Below are positions 9,640-18,443 of a DNA stretch of 64,000 bases, piece after piece. The notes beneath the pieces are model-generated. The model did no database searches and was not told the origin of the DNA. It saw nothing but the letters and a program-made list of their open reading frames with translations. This stretch comes from CAZQQN01 sp964595485 (GTDB lineage: Bacteria > Bacteroidota > Bacteroidia > CAILMK01 > CAYYUA01), in the NCBI GenBank assembly GCA_964595485.1, contig CAZQQN010000010.1, forward strand, positions 1 to 64,000, written 5' to 3'. The number at the start of each line of letters is the position of its first letter. Positions within the stretch are counted from its first letter, which is position 1. Made by a program: the position numbers and the translations under genes.

Positions 9640-10281
9640 TTAGCCTAAGTCCTCGAGGTTTTTGATTGTTAATCCATTAGGGTATTCTTGCTGGAGCATT
9701 TCCTTTATTGTTTGCTGGATTGTTTCATTCCCGATGAAATCCGTTTTGCCCAGGTTTATGACTAAAACGGGGTACTGCTGAAGCGTTTTAAAGTATTGCC
9801 AATACCCTTCCTCGATGGATTTCAGATAATCCTCCGGAATACCCAGCTCAAAAGAACGTTCCCGTTGCTGAATCTGCTTTTGCACCTGGGATACAGGGCG
9901 ATGAATATAAAGCAGCAGATCGGGTTGCTTAATCTGCAAAGTAAAAATATCAAACAATTGCTTGAACAGGTGATATTGATCTTCATTCAGGTTTTGACGG
10001 GCAAAAATCAGGGATTTGTCAAAAAAATAATCTGAAATAAAGCCTTGCTTAAATAAGTTCGCTGTACCGAAGTGATGGTGCAGTTGCTGATACCGTTCCA
10101 CCAAAAAGCTAATTTCAAGGGGGAAGCCGTAGCGCTCCCGATCTTGGTAAAATCGATCCAGGTAAGCTTTATCGGCAAATTCCTCAAGGATGATTTCCCG
10201 ATTCATATATTGAGCCAATATTTTGGCTAATTGACTTTTTCCGGCACCAATGTTTCCTTCGATGGCAATATAAGGGTACAT
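9640..10281 (-). CDS. Deoxynucleoside kinase
   Basis: This 213-residue enzyme of the deoxyadenosine/deoxyguanosine/thymidine kinase-like family salvages deoxynucleosides by ATP-dependent 5'-phosphorylation. The P-loop 'GNIGAGKS' is at residues 9-16. The family's catalytic and substrate region includes 'EEFADKAYLDRFYQDRER' and the 'ISDYFFDKSLIFA' block. The lid has 'QKQIQQRERSFE'. Substrate preference cannot be read from the sequence. It lies directly downstream of folK (7-base gap) on the same strand, and a folK-kinase pairing is common in Bacteroidota. Confidence 0.9.
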   Translation of the reverse strand: MYPYIAIEGNIGAGKSQLAKILAQYMNREIILEEFADKAYLDRFYQDRERYGFPLEISFLVERYQQLHHHFGTANLFKQGFISDYFFDKSLIFARQNLNEDQYHLFKQLFDIFTLQIKQPDLLLYIHRPVSQVQKQIQQRERSFELGIPEDYLKSIEEGYWQYFKTLQQYPVLVINLGKTDFIGNETIQQTIKEMLQQEYPNGLTIKNLEDLG

Positions 10282-10288
10282 TAGCTAT

Positions 10289-10798
10289 TTAGTTAGTCAT
10301 GTCCAGGTTTTCGACTGGTTTATAAAGGTAGGCATCAAGCGAGTCCGGGGATTCTGAAGTTAGCTGGGCTACAGTTTTCCCCAATACCGGATGAACGAAA
10401 TCCGGGGCTAACTCCTTGAGAGGCACCAGTGTAAAATTCCTTTCATGCAAAGCCGGATGGGGAATTTTCAGGTCATTCTCTTCAATGATCTGCTTGCCAT
10501 AGAACAGGATGTCAATATCAATGGTACGGGACCCCCATTTTTCATACCGCTGGCGTTTCAGCTGTTGCTCTATTTTCCGTATTGTCTCCATTATCTGCTG
10601 GGGTGTCCTGTTTGTCTTTAGACAAGCCGTTTGATTCAAGAAAATGGGTTGATCGTATTTGCCCCATGGCTCAGTCTCGTATATAGATGAATATTGAAGG
10701 ATTTCACCCACATCATCCGCCAGTAAAGAAAGGGCTTGTTTTAATGTTTTCAGGCGGTCACCAAGGTTACCGCCCAATAAGAAATATACATGCTCCAC
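10289..10798 (-). CDS. folK: 2-amino-4-hydroxy-6-hydroxymethyldihydropteridine diphosphokinase
   Basis: FolK transfers pyrophosphate from ATP to the pterin alcohol in folate synthesis. At 169 residues it is standard size. The conserved features are 'LGGNLGDR' near the N terminus, 'YETEPWGKYDQPIFLNQ', the metal-binding signature 'RTIDIDILFYG', and 'IPHPALHERNFTLVPL' in the last third. It sits between the aldehyde dehydrogenase (9-base gap) and the deoxynucleoside kinase on the same strand, so a three-gene transcript is likely. Confidence 0.96.
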   Translation of the reverse strand: MEHVYFLLGGNLGDRLKTLKQALSLLADDVGEILQYSSIYETEPWGKYDQPIFLNQTACLKTNRTPQQIMETIRKIEQQLKRQRYEKWGSRTIDIDILFYGKQIIEENDLKIPHPALHERNFTLVPLKELAPDFVHPVLGKTVAQLTSESPDSLDAYLYKPVENLDMTN

Positions 10799-10807
10799 AA
10801 TGACCTC

Positions 10808-12172
10808 CTAAAAAACATTGACTGTTTTGATATTAACAAATTCCTTGATACCTAATTCCGAAAGCTCCCTTCCATACCCTGATTGTTTAACACCGCCAAA
10901 GGGTAGCCGCGGGTCTGATTTGACCATACCATTGATACTGATATTGCCGGTTTCTATGTAATAACTCAGGGATTTGGCCTCATCAATATCTCCGGACCAT
11001 ATCGAGGCTCCTAAACCATAAGGTGTATCATTAGCCAGCTCAACAGCCTGCTCTAAATCACTTACGTTGAAAACAGAAGCCACAGGCCCGAAAAGTTCTT
11101 CATCATAAGCGGGCATGCCAGGTTCTATGTTGGTTAAAATGGTTGGTTTGTAGAAAAACCCTTCCCGCGGTAAAGGTTCACCACCTGTAACGACCTTAGC
11201 ACCTTTTTGAACTGATTGCTGTACCTGCTGATCTAATTGATCAACCAGATCTTTCCGGGCTAAAGGACCGAGATAAGTATCCGGATCGTTCGGGTCGCCT
11301 TGCTGTAAACCTTCTATTTCCTGCTTAAAAGCTTCGAGAAAATCATCGTACACATCAGCATGCAAAATAAAGCGTTTGCTGGCAATGCAACTCTGCCCTG
11401 TATTTTGCATGCGCGCTATGGCAGCTGTTTTGGCAGCTTTCTGAACATCCGCATCGGCTAATACGATAAACGGGTCACTGCCCCCTAATTCAAGTACGGT
11501 CGGTTTTATATTATGTCCCGCAACACTGGCTACATGACTTCCTGCCCCTGTACTGCCGGTTAAGGTAACGCCTTTTATTTCAGGGTGTTGGATGATCCGG
11601 TCAGATTGCTCATAATTGATGAAAAGGTGCTGGAATACATCATCAGGAAACTCAGCATCCTTAAAAAGTTGCTTGATGTTTAGAGCACACTGCGGTACAT
11701 TGGGTGCATGCTTGAGCATAGTTACATTCCCGGCCATCAAGGCAGGAGCCGCATACCGGAAAAATTGCCAATAAGGAAAATTCCATGGCATTATGGCATA
11801 GATTATTCCCAAAGGCTCAAAGCGGATAAAGCTATGCTTATCATCAAAGTCCTTTTCCTGTGATTCAAGGAAAATTTCAGCATTATCAGCATAATACCGG
11901 CAAACCCAGGCGCATTTCTCAATTTCCCCTATTGCTTGATTGATCGGTTTACCCATTTCGCGGGTAATGGTTTGCCCGTGTTCATTTTTCCCTGCTTCGA
12001 GCTTTTCAGCAAGTTTATACAAAAAGGATTTTCTTTCGTCAAAAGCCATTTCCTGCCATTCAAGGAAAGCAGCTTCGCTATTGCGAACTTTCTGGTCTAA
12101 AACCTTATCTTTAATAAATGCGTAGCTGGCCTCTAATTCCTCAGTAACCGGATTTAGCGTCCTGAATTCCAT
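10808..12172 (-). CDS. NAD(P)-dependent aldehyde dehydrogenase (succinate-semialdehyde type)
   Basis: This is a 454-residue aldehyde dehydrogenase. The catalytic cysteine is Cys262 in 'NTGQSCIASKRF' and the general base is Glu228 in 'VLELGGSDPF'. The cofactor region includes 'MPWNFPYWQ' and 'TGSTGAG'. The form 'GQSCIASKRFIL' and the relatively short length are those of the NAD-dependent succinate-semialdehyde dehydrogenase subfamily (GabD/Sad-like), but the natural aldehyde cannot be fixed from sequence. No GABA transaminase gene is nearby. A candidate -7 box lies 20 bases before the start. It may head a transcript with folK and the deoxynucleoside kinase. Confidence 0.88.
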   Translation of the reverse strand: MEFRTLNPVTEELEASYAFIKDKVLDQKVRNSEAAFLEWQEMAFDERKSFLYKLAEKLEAGKNEHGQTITREMGKPINQAIGEIEKCAWVCRYYADNAEIFLESQEKDFDDKHSFIRFEPLGIIYAIMPWNFPYWQFFRYAAPALMAGNVTMLKHAPNVPQCALNIKQLFKDAEFPDDVFQHLFINYEQSDRIIQHPEIKGVTLTGSTGAGSHVASVAGHNIKPTVLELGGSDPFIVLADADVQKAAKTAAIARMQNTGQSCIASKRFILHADVYDDFLEAFKQEIEGLQQGDPNDPDTYLGPLARKDLVDQLDQQVQQSVQKGAKVVTGGEPLPREGFFYKPTILTNIEPGMPAYDEELFGPVASVFNVSDLEQAVELANDTPYGLGASIWSGDIDEAKSLSYYIETGNISINGMVKSDPRLPFGGVKQSGYGRELSELGIKEFVNIKTVNVF

Positions 12173-12191
12173 AGTTTGTTAATTTGTATTG

Positions 12192-12199
12192 CAAAGGTA
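12192..12199 (-). promoter_or_regulatory. Candidate -7 element for aldehyde dehydrogenase operon
   Basis: The reverse strand reads TACCTTTG, a perfect TAnnTTTG match, 20 bases before the ATG. No TTG is found at the matching -33 position. Confidence 0.4.
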
Positions 12200-12296
12200 A
12201 AACATCATAGGATACATCCCTTAGGGAATTTTTGTTTTAGGTTGCGTTTTCTATAGAATTTATCACCTTCCTATCAAGTAAGCAACGGTTATTAAC

Positions 12297-13307
12297 ATGA
12301 CTACGTCTGGAAAGTTAATAAAACCCTCGAATTTATTGTCGGAAAAACGCTTGGTCTCCCTTTTATTCATTTTTATCTGCTTAGTCCACACGGGCTTTGG
12401 GCAGGAAAATTTTTATTTTAAGTATGACATCCAAACTGCCAAAGAGGTAAAGATAGCAGACTTCTCTAACGGTGATTTGTTGGTTGTTGGTGAGAAACCC
12501 AATGCCCCAACTGGTAAATCTGTTTATTTTTTTAGCCGTAGCAACCGGCAAGGTAAGCTGATTTGGAGGCGGTCATTGGCGTTTAATGGGATTAATTTTG
12601 GACCTCCCGAACTGTTGATTACAGAGAGTGACCATATTGTCTTTGCTACAAAAAAATCAGTCACTAAGATTACCCCGAAAGGTGATATCAAGTGGTCCAG
12701 GAATTACATTGTTCAGGCTGAAACTGCGCCCAATACGGTCTACCAACTCATGGAGGGCCCTCAGAATAACATTTTTTTATACGGTTATTTTCCCTCCTGG
12801 GCTTCCCCCAAGCACGAATTACTGATCAAGATCGACCAAAATGGAAATCCGCTATTGGTAAAGCGTTTTTCGGGCAAGCATACGTTTGCTAACGCTACCA
12901 TGACATCAAATGGCAACATCATGACCACCCGTACTATCACCGATCCTGATTCAGCAATTACCGTTACCAAACTAAGACCCAACGGTGAAGTGATCTGGGA
13001 CAAAAAAATCAGGCCGGATTTACGCTATACTTTGGATTTATTAACGGAAGATGGCCAGATCATCATTGCACTAACGAGTAAGCAAAAAGCCAAACTTAGA
13101 TTGCTAAAAATCAGTGGAAACGGGCAAAACATAATTTGGCAACAGGATAAAGTATTGTCAAGACAAGGTTTTTCCAACACCTATAATTTCAGGGATATGG
13201 ATAAAGGCCCGGGCGACCATTTATGGGTCAACGGCTACACTGAGCCTTTTGATTTTTATAGCAAAACTTTTCCCCTCCTTCTCAAAGTGGAAGAAAATGG
13301 CCAATAA
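12297..13307 (+). CDS. T9SS secreted protein, N-terminal part (gene interrupted by in-frame stop)
   Basis: This is the first 336 residues of what appears to be a single ~688-residue secreted protein. A hydrophobic signal segment lies at about residues 21-36 and probably ends in 'HTGFGQEN'. The rest reads as repeated short strands of the type 'NGNIMTTRTITD', 'DGQIIIALTSK' and 'KITPKGDIKWSRNY', resembling beta-propeller-like repeats of Bacteroidota surface proteins. The frame ends at a TAA (13305-13307). Translation of the same frame beyond that stop continues without a break into the T9SS sorting domain at 13350-14363. This N-terminal half lacks a sorting signal. I treat the pair as one gene with a nonsense codon or sequencing error. 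Confidence 0.75.
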   Translation: MTTSGKLIKPSNLLSEKRLVSLLFIFICLVHTGFGQENFYFKYDIQTAKEVKIADFSNGDLLVVGEKPNAPTGKSVYFFSRSNRQGKLIWRRSLAFNGINFGPPELLITESDHIVFATKKSVTKITPKGDIKWSRNYIVQAETAPNTVYQLMEGPQNNIFLYGYFPSWASPKHELLIKIDQNGNPLLVKRFSGKHTFANATMTSNGNIMTTRTITDPDSAITVTKLRPNGEVIWDKKIRPDLRYTLDLLTEDGQIIIALTSKQKAKLRLLKISGNGQNIIWQQDKVLSRQGFSNTYNFRDMDKGPGDHLWVNGYTEPFDFYSKTFPLLLKVEENGQ

Positions 13308-13349
13308 GGTGAGTTAGGGTATTTCAGGTGGCCCACACCAACTGAGCAG

Positions 13350-14363
13350 ATGGGCTTTAGCCATTCCATAACCCATTCTGCGGGTTCAGGTTCGCTATTC
13401 CTTACAGGGCAGTATATCAATGATAAAGGGGTGAAGCGGCATTTACTAATCAAAAACGCGGTAAAAAGAGATACCAATTTTTGTAAAAAGCCATTTAACA
13501 AAACATACGATCGTAATCCATCCCAAATCAACCTGATAGATACTACCTTTAGCGTGCAGAACTTGTCATTGCCTGATGTTGATACGCCGGCATTTAGGAT
13601 AACCACTGAAAAAGCTATAGGACCCGATACGCTATGTTACCAGTGCTACAACAAGCCTGCTTCAATAACCGGGGATTCACTTATATGCCCCAATGAGCAA
13701 GGGGTTTTATCCACAAGGCAATCCTATGATGCTTATTTATGGTCAACAGGATCAACGGATTCTTTCATAAACATTGAAGAGGCCGGGTCTTATTGGATAA
13801 AAATCGAAAATAGCTGTGGAAAAACCAGGGACACCCAAGTTGTCAGCCAATTTAATAACTTAAACCTGGCTAGCGGGTTTCGGCCACGAAAAGCCAAGCC
13901 GCAGGATTCGATCACCTTCTTTGATTCAACGACCAATGCTGATCAGCGATTTTGGTATATCGGAAATGATACTATAAGCAATGAAATTGCCTTTAAAAAG
14001 ACATTTAGGAGCGTAGGAAATTACCCTGTTAGGCTAAAGGTTAAAGATACAAATGGCTGCCTCTTTTACTACCGTGATGCGTTAACAATCAGCCATTTCT
14101 CACTTTTTATGCCTAATACCTTTTCGCCCAAGGATGATGGTCATAATGATCGCTTTTCCCCTGTTGGTTATAGAATAAAGGATTACCGGTTAAGTATTTT
14201 TAATCGTTGGGGACAAAAGATTTATGAGGGTAACAATGAGGGATGGCAGGGAAAACATAAAGGTCAATTGGTTCCTCCCGGGCAATACATTTACAAGCTA
14301 AATGTGACCGATTTCAAAGGCGATAAGCATCTAAAAAAAGGATTTGTGCGGGTTACCCGGTAA
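13350..14363 (+). CDS. T9SS type B sorting domain protein, C-terminal part of interrupted gene
   Basis: This is the same reading frame as the segment ending at 13307; the codons between (13308-13349) are open, so the methionine at 13350 need not be a real start. The 337 residues contain a Cys-rich stretch ('CYQCYNKPASITGDSLICP'), an Ig-like 'SYDAYLWSTGSTDSFINI' segment, a PKD-like domain ('SVGNYPVRLKVKDTNGC'), and a C-terminal gliding-motility-type (CHU_C) domain. The last begins 'FMPNTFSPKDDGHND' and includes 'YRLSIFNRWGQKIYEG' and 'PGQYIYKLNVTDFKG'. That domain is the type B T9SS signal for export and surface attachment. On its own it has no signal peptide and could not be exported. Confidence 0.8.
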   Translation: MGFSHSITHSAGSGSLFLTGQYINDKGVKRHLLIKNAVKRDTNFCKKPFNKTYDRNPSQINLIDTTFSVQNLSLPDVDTPAFRITTEKAIGPDTLCYQCYNKPASITGDSLICPNEQGVLSTRQSYDAYLWSTGSTDSFINIEEAGSYWIKIENSCGKTRDTQVVSQFNNLNLASGFRPRKAKPQDSITFFDSTTNADQRFWYIGNDTISNEIAFKKTFRSVGNYPVRLKVKDTNGCLFYYRDALTISHFSLFMPNTFSPKDDGHNDRFSPVGYRIKDYRLSIFNRWGQKIYEGNNEGWQGKHKGQLVPPGQYIYKLNVTDFKGDKHLKKGFVRVTR

Positions 14364-14410
14364 TCCTCTTTAGCATTATTGAGCCAGTCAAACAATGGTG
14401 ATACATACCC

Positions 14411-14998
14411 TTAAATATCCTGGGCTCTGGGATCCAATCGTTTTTGCAGTATGCTGTTGATACGGTAATATAAGACCTTAGGCTCCATAGTGCGCCAATT
14501 TAATTCATCCAGATCCCCGCCAAAATTCACAAAAAGATCGAGGTTATTGTCCCGCATTTCCTGCAGCACATGCTCCCGGAAGTTGAGAGCAGCAATCCAA
14601 CCTTCCTCAATATCCTGAAACCACTCATCATAATAATCCTCTTCGTCTGAATGGAAATTCAGAATATTCTCACCAATGAGGATAAATTGGTTTATACCCT
14701 TTTTCATCTGCCAATCGAGCACCTCTTTTTTTAGCATCATGATATCATTATTGATGCAATCATTCCATTCGCCAATGAATTCTATAATGGTAAAGCCCAG
14801 TTTGTAATCTGCGTAAAGAATCTTCAGGTAAATCGTAGGTGAGCCAATATCATCCCATTGCGGATGGATAAAATGATTATAAACAGCTTTGGTAAAATAC
14901 AATTCGCTGTATTCCCGCTGATAAAATGGAGAGTGTTCATCTGCCTCAGCGGTGTAAAAATCGCGCCACTTGTAATAGGGCTCAATATCGTGCATCAC
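14411..14998 (-). CDS. Conserved hypothetical protein
   Basis: I do not recognise this 195-residue protein. It is acidic and aromatic-rich, with no signal peptide or membrane segment. It has long runs of plausible helix and strand such as 'YLKILYADYKLGFTIIEFIG' and 'QFILIGENILNFHSDEEDYY', and a C-terminal 'KVLYYRINSILQKRL'. Codon use and a clean full-length frame support a real gene. It is transcribed convergently to the T9SS protein and lies 79 bases downstream of murQ on the same strand, so the two might share a transcript. No function can be assigned. Confidence 0.75.
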   Translation of the reverse strand: MMHDIEPYYKWRDFYTAEADEHSPFYQREYSELYFTKAVYNHFIHPQWDDIGSPTIYLKILYADYKLGFTIIEFIGEWNDCINNDIMMLKKEVLDWQMKKGINQFILIGENILNFHSDEEDYYDEWFQDIEEGWIAALNFREHVLQEMRDNNLDLFVNFGGDLDELNWRTMEPKVLYYRINSILQKRLDPRAQDI

Positions 14999-15077
14999 TG
15001 CTTCTTTTAAAAGTTATCACAGGTTAGCTCAGCCACCTGCTTTAAATTTATGAAATCAAGCCAAATTAATCAAAACT

Positions 15078-15905
15078 TTACTCAATTGTGCCACGCTTGA
15101 AATCGTAATGCTCAATAACCTTTCTAACACTCCCGTGCTTGAGAAGTAAAGATTTACTGGCCTCGTAATCCAAATCAAATAGATCTTTGATCATTTTCGA
15201 ACCACGATCAATCAGTTTTTCATTGGTCAATTGCATATCCACCATTTTATTATCCTGAATCCGCCCCATTTTAACCATCACTGCTGTACTGATCATGTTC
15301 AGGATAAGCTTTTGGGCTGTGCCTGCTTTCATTCGTGTACTGCCGGTTACAAACTCAGGACCCGTTACCGGTACAACAGGAAAATCTGCCATCTCAGCAA
15401 TGGGGGTATCTTTATTGCAGGTAATACATCCTGTTTGAATACCTTGTTCCCTGCAATCTTTCAAGCCACCGAGCACATAGGGGGTGCTGCCTGAAGCTGA
15501 AAGGCCAACTACCACATCCTGCGTACTAACGTTGTAGGTATTCAGGTCTTTCCAAGCCTGATTCGTATCATCTTCTGCAAACTCCTGCGCCTTTCTTATT
15601 GCGCCATCGCCACCAGCTATAAGACCGATCACCCAATTATCGTCAACCCCAAAGGTAGGTGGGCACTCTGAAGCATCCAAAATTCCCAAACGCCCGCTGG
15701 TACCGGAACCTATGTAAAAGAGTCTTCCCTTTCCTTTCATCTTCTCAACAACCGTTGCTACCAATGGTTTGATTTGTGGTATAACTTCCGCCACCACATC
15801 AGCCACCTTTTTATCCTCTTGATTAATGGAATGCAGAAGCTCTTCCGTACCCATTTTTTCTAAATCCCGGTAGTAAGAACTTTCCTCTGTCGTTTTATGA
15901 GTCAT
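15078..15905 (-). CDS. murQ: N-acetylmuramic acid 6-phosphate etherase
   Basis: MurQ cleaves the lactyl ether of MurNAc-6-phosphate to give GlcNAc-6-phosphate and D-lactate during peptidoglycan recycling. The 275-residue protein begins 'MTHKTTEESSYYRDLEKM'. It contains the SIS-domain sugar-phosphate site 'GRLFYIGSGTSGRLGILDA' and the conserved 'ECPPTFGVD', and has 'GLSASGSTPYVLGGL' and 'TGSTRMKAGTAQKLILNM' further on. It is slightly shorter than the E. coli enzyme but complete. No PTS or MurNAc kinase gene is beside it. Confidence 0.96.
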   Translation of the reverse strand: MTHKTTEESSYYRDLEKMGTEELLHSINQEDKKVADVVAEVIPQIKPLVATVVEKMKGKGRLFYIGSGTSGRLGILDASECPPTFGVDDNWVIGLIAGGDGAIRKAQEFAEDDTNQAWKDLNTYNVSTQDVVVGLSASGSTPYVLGGLKDCREQGIQTGCITCNKDTPIAEMADFPVVPVTGPEFVTGSTRMKAGTAQKLILNMISTAVMVKMGRIQDNKMVDMQLTNEKLIDRGSKMIKDLFDLDYEASKSLLLKHGSVRKVIEHYDFKRGTIE

Positions 15906-16058
15906 ACCCCTTCTCTTTCTTAATAAAATGCAAGCTTATTCTCAATTGCAATGCCGCACAAAATCATTAACGACCTGCCCAGAAGAACCCAAAATAATAA
16001 GCTTATGCGGTTCCTTTAATTATCCGCATGTTCTTCAGGGTAGTTGTTTTAGTCGGCT

Positions 16059-16066
16059 TATATTTG
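16059..16066 (+). promoter_or_regulatory. Candidate -7 element for enoyl-CoA hydratase gene
   Basis: TATATTTG matches TAnnTTTG exactly, 28 bases before the ATG. The nearest upstream TTG is only 12 bases away, so the -33 part is poor. Confidence 0.4.
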
Positions 16067-16094
16067 CTTCCAGCAAAAATAAAAAACTTACACC

Positions 16095-16880
16095 ATGGCT
16101 GACTATAATACCCTCAAATTTGAGATCAGTAATAACACGGCTTACATTACCCTTAACCGGCCGGATGTTTTCAACGCTTTCAATGATGAAATGAGCTATG
16201 AATTTCAGAATGCGCTTAAAGAAGCTAAAAAGTCGGATGAAGTCAGGGCTCTGGTCATAACAGGTGAGGGGAAAGCATTTTGCTCCGGCCAGGACTTGAA
16301 AGAAATTGCAGACCAGGAAGACCGTTCGCTGAGTGATTCCCTTAAAAATCGTTATAACCCGATTATCAAAACGATTCGGGAAATGGAAAAGCCGGTGATT
16401 GGTCGTTTAAATGGTGTGGCAGCCGGAGCAGGTTGCTCACTCGCTTTGGCTTGTGATTACCTGATGGCCTCAGAAAATGCCAAACTCACCGAAATTTTCA
16501 TCAATGTCGGTTTAGTCCTTGATTCGGGTTCTTCTTATTTCCTTCCCCGCATGGTTGGGCCCCAAAAAGCTTTTGAATGGGCAACAATGGCCAACAAGGT
16601 TTCCGCTGAAGAAGCGAAACATTGGGGCATTGTCAATGAGGTTTTGTCTGATGATGAACTTGATAACAGGGTCAAAGAAGTGGCTGACTATTATGCCCAG
16701 GCTCCAACCAAGGCCATCGGAATGATCAAAAAGATGCTTAATAAATCAACTTACTCTGATTTGGATACCATGCTGGAATATGAAATGTATAGCCAGGAAA
16801 TAGCAGGGCGGAGCGATGACTACAATGAAGGAGTTCAAGCATTCAATGAAAAAAGGAAGCCCGCCTTTAAGGGAAGATGA
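16095..16880 (+). CDS. Enoyl-CoA hydratase/isomerase family protein, PaaG-like
   Basis: This is a 261-residue crotonase-fold enzyme. The oxyanion-hole segments are 'GKAFCSGQDLKEI' (near residue 57) and 'NGVAAGAGCSLALACDYLMA' (near residue 105). In the position where hydratases have catalytic glutamates the text reads 'FINVGLVLDSGSSYFLPRMV'. Its Asp resembles PaaG, the isomerase that converts ring-epoxide phenylacetyl-CoA to its oxepin form. No other phenylacetate genes are in the window, so a general enoyl-CoA isomerase or hydratase role in beta-oxidation is equally possible. The gene stands alone between divergent murQ and convergent cca. Confidence 0.85.
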   Translation: MADYNTLKFEISNNTAYITLNRPDVFNAFNDEMSYEFQNALKEAKKSDEVRALVITGEGKAFCSGQDLKEIADQEDRSLSDSLKNRYNPIIKTIREMEKPVIGRLNGVAAGAGCSLALACDYLMASENAKLTEIFINVGLVLDSGSSYFLPRMVGPQKAFEWATMANKVSAEEAKHWGIVNEVLSDDELDNRVKEVADYYAQAPTKAIGMIKKMLNKSTYSDLDTMLEYEMYSQEIAGRSDDYNEGVQAFNEKRKPAFKGR

Positions 16881-16926
16881 TTTGGCTAGTTTCAATCAGG
16901 TGCATTCAACCTTTTGGTTTTCATAA

Positions 16927-18378
16927 TCAATGCTTCACAGGCTTAAGTCCTAATTCATGCCCTTTTTTAAGCATGTATTGGTAGGCTTCTTCATAGTTGT
17001 TATCAATCTCATTATTCAGGACTGCCTCTTTAATGGCACCTTTGATAAGGCCAACTTCTCTTGAAGGTTCGATATTGAAAGTTTCCATGATCTCCTCACC
17101 ACTAATCGGGGGTTGCCAATTTCTGATCCAGTCTTTTTCCTCCACTTCCTGGATTTTCCGCCAAACTTCATCAAAACGCCTCAGAAAACGTTTCACCTTA
17201 GTTTGGTTTTTTGAGGTGATATCCGCTTTGCAAAGGGTTAGGAGATCATCAATATCATCGCCGGCATCGTAATTTAACCGCCTGATGGCAGAATCCGTCA
17301 CTTCATCGGTTAATGGTATTGGGCGCAAATGTAAACGCACCAGTTTTTGAACATACTTCATCTTGTCATTCAACGGTAACCTAAGTCGCTTAAAGATTTT
17401 AGGGACCATTTTAGCGCCAACCACTTCATGACCGTGAAAGGTCCAGCCATGCCCAGGCTCAAATTTTTTAGTCTGCGGTTTGCCAATGTCATGCAATAAG
17501 GCGGCCCAACGTAGCCACTCGTTGCTATTCATTTCAGCAACATTATCCAATACCTTCAGGGTATGGTAAAGGTTGTCTTTGTGGGATTTATCCTCGACTG
17601 TTTCTACCCCGTACATATTAGCCAGCTCGGGAAAAATCAGGTTAAGAAGACCCGTATCAAACAGTAATTCAAAACCAATCGATGGTTTATTGGCCTTTAT
17701 GATCTTTTTCAGTTCATCAGTAATTCGCTCCTGAGATACGATCTTAATCCGGTCTTTGCAGGTATGAATGGCTTCCAGGGTTTTTTCCTCAATCCAGAAG
17801 CCCAATTGACAGGCAAAGCGGATAGCACGGATCATTCTAAGCGGATCATCTTCAAAGGTTTCTTGGGGCTCGAGCGGAGTCCGGATTTTACGGTTTTCCA
17901 GGTCATCAACACCATTAAAATGGTCGATTAATTGACCATGCTGGCTATTTTGTAATCCTATGGCAAGTGCATTAATGGTAAGATCCCGCCTGCGAAGATC
18001 ATCTTCAAGCGTACCTTCTTCCACAATAGGTTTTCGTGAATCCCTGCGATAGGATTCTTTTCGTGCTCCAACAAACTCTACTTCATATTCTGAAGATTGG
18101 ACATTGGCTGTCATAAAGTTCTTGAAAACGGTTAGTTTGGCATCCGGGCCCAAAGCGTTTGCCACTTGCTTAGCAAAGGAAATTCCATCTCCAACCACCA
18201 CTACATCAATATCCTTGGAGTTACGCCCCATCAATAAATCCCTGACAAACCCACCAACCAGGAAAGCCTCCTTGTCAACTTCATTGGCTACATCAGCAAT
18301 AGCCTTGACTACAGGCAATTGCATAGTGTCTTCTATAGCATGATGATCCAGCTTTATCGGTTTATTAGTTAATACCAT
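16927..18378 (-). CDS. CCA tRNA nucleotidyltransferase with HD domain
   Basis: This 483-residue class II nucleotidyltransferase is predicted to add or repair the 3' CCA of tRNAs. The N-terminal head has 'GGFVRDLLMGRNSKDIDVVV' with the DxD metal site and the 'RRDLTINALAIGL' motif. The neck reads 'DDPLRMIRAIRFACQLGF', and an HD phosphohydrolase domain follows with 'LLHDIGKPQTK' and 'FHGHEVVGAKMV'. The HD domain usually gives 2',3'-cyclic phosphate or phosphatase activity. The tRNA-Val gene in this window does not encode CCA, which agrees with a need for this enzyme. It lies 65 bases downstream of yidC. Confidence 0.92.
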   Translation of the reverse strand: MVLTNKPIKLDHHAIEDTMQLPVVKAIADVANEVDKEAFLVGGFVRDLLMGRNSKDIDVVVVGDGISFAKQVANALGPDAKLTVFKNFMTANVQSSEYEVEFVGARKESYRRDSRKPIVEEGTLEDDLRRRDLTINALAIGLQNSQHGQLIDHFNGVDDLENRKIRTPLEPQETFEDDPLRMIRAIRFACQLGFWIEEKTLEAIHTCKDRIKIVSQERITDELKKIIKANKPSIGFELLFDTGLLNLIFPELANMYGVETVEDKSHKDNLYHTLKVLDNVAEMNSNEWLRWAALLHDIGKPQTKKFEPGHGWTFHGHEVVGAKMVPKIFKRLRLPLNDKMKYVQKLVRLHLRPIPLTDEVTDSAIRRLNYDAGDDIDDLLTLCKADITSKNQTKVKRFLRRFDEVWRKIQEVEEKDWIRNWQPPISGEEIMETFNIEPSREVGLIKGAIKEAVLNNEIDNNYEEAYQYMLKKGHELGLKPVKH

Positions 18379-18443
18379 CTAAGCAAAATTTTGCTGCCAT
18401 TTAAGCCATGACTGGCTGAGGCTGGCCAAATTCCTGTTTAAAG

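Noticed and set aside
13305..13307. Recoding of the in-frame TAA as an amino acid
   Set aside because: TAA is not a known site of selenocysteine or pyrrolysine insertion in this group, and no special downstream structure is seen.
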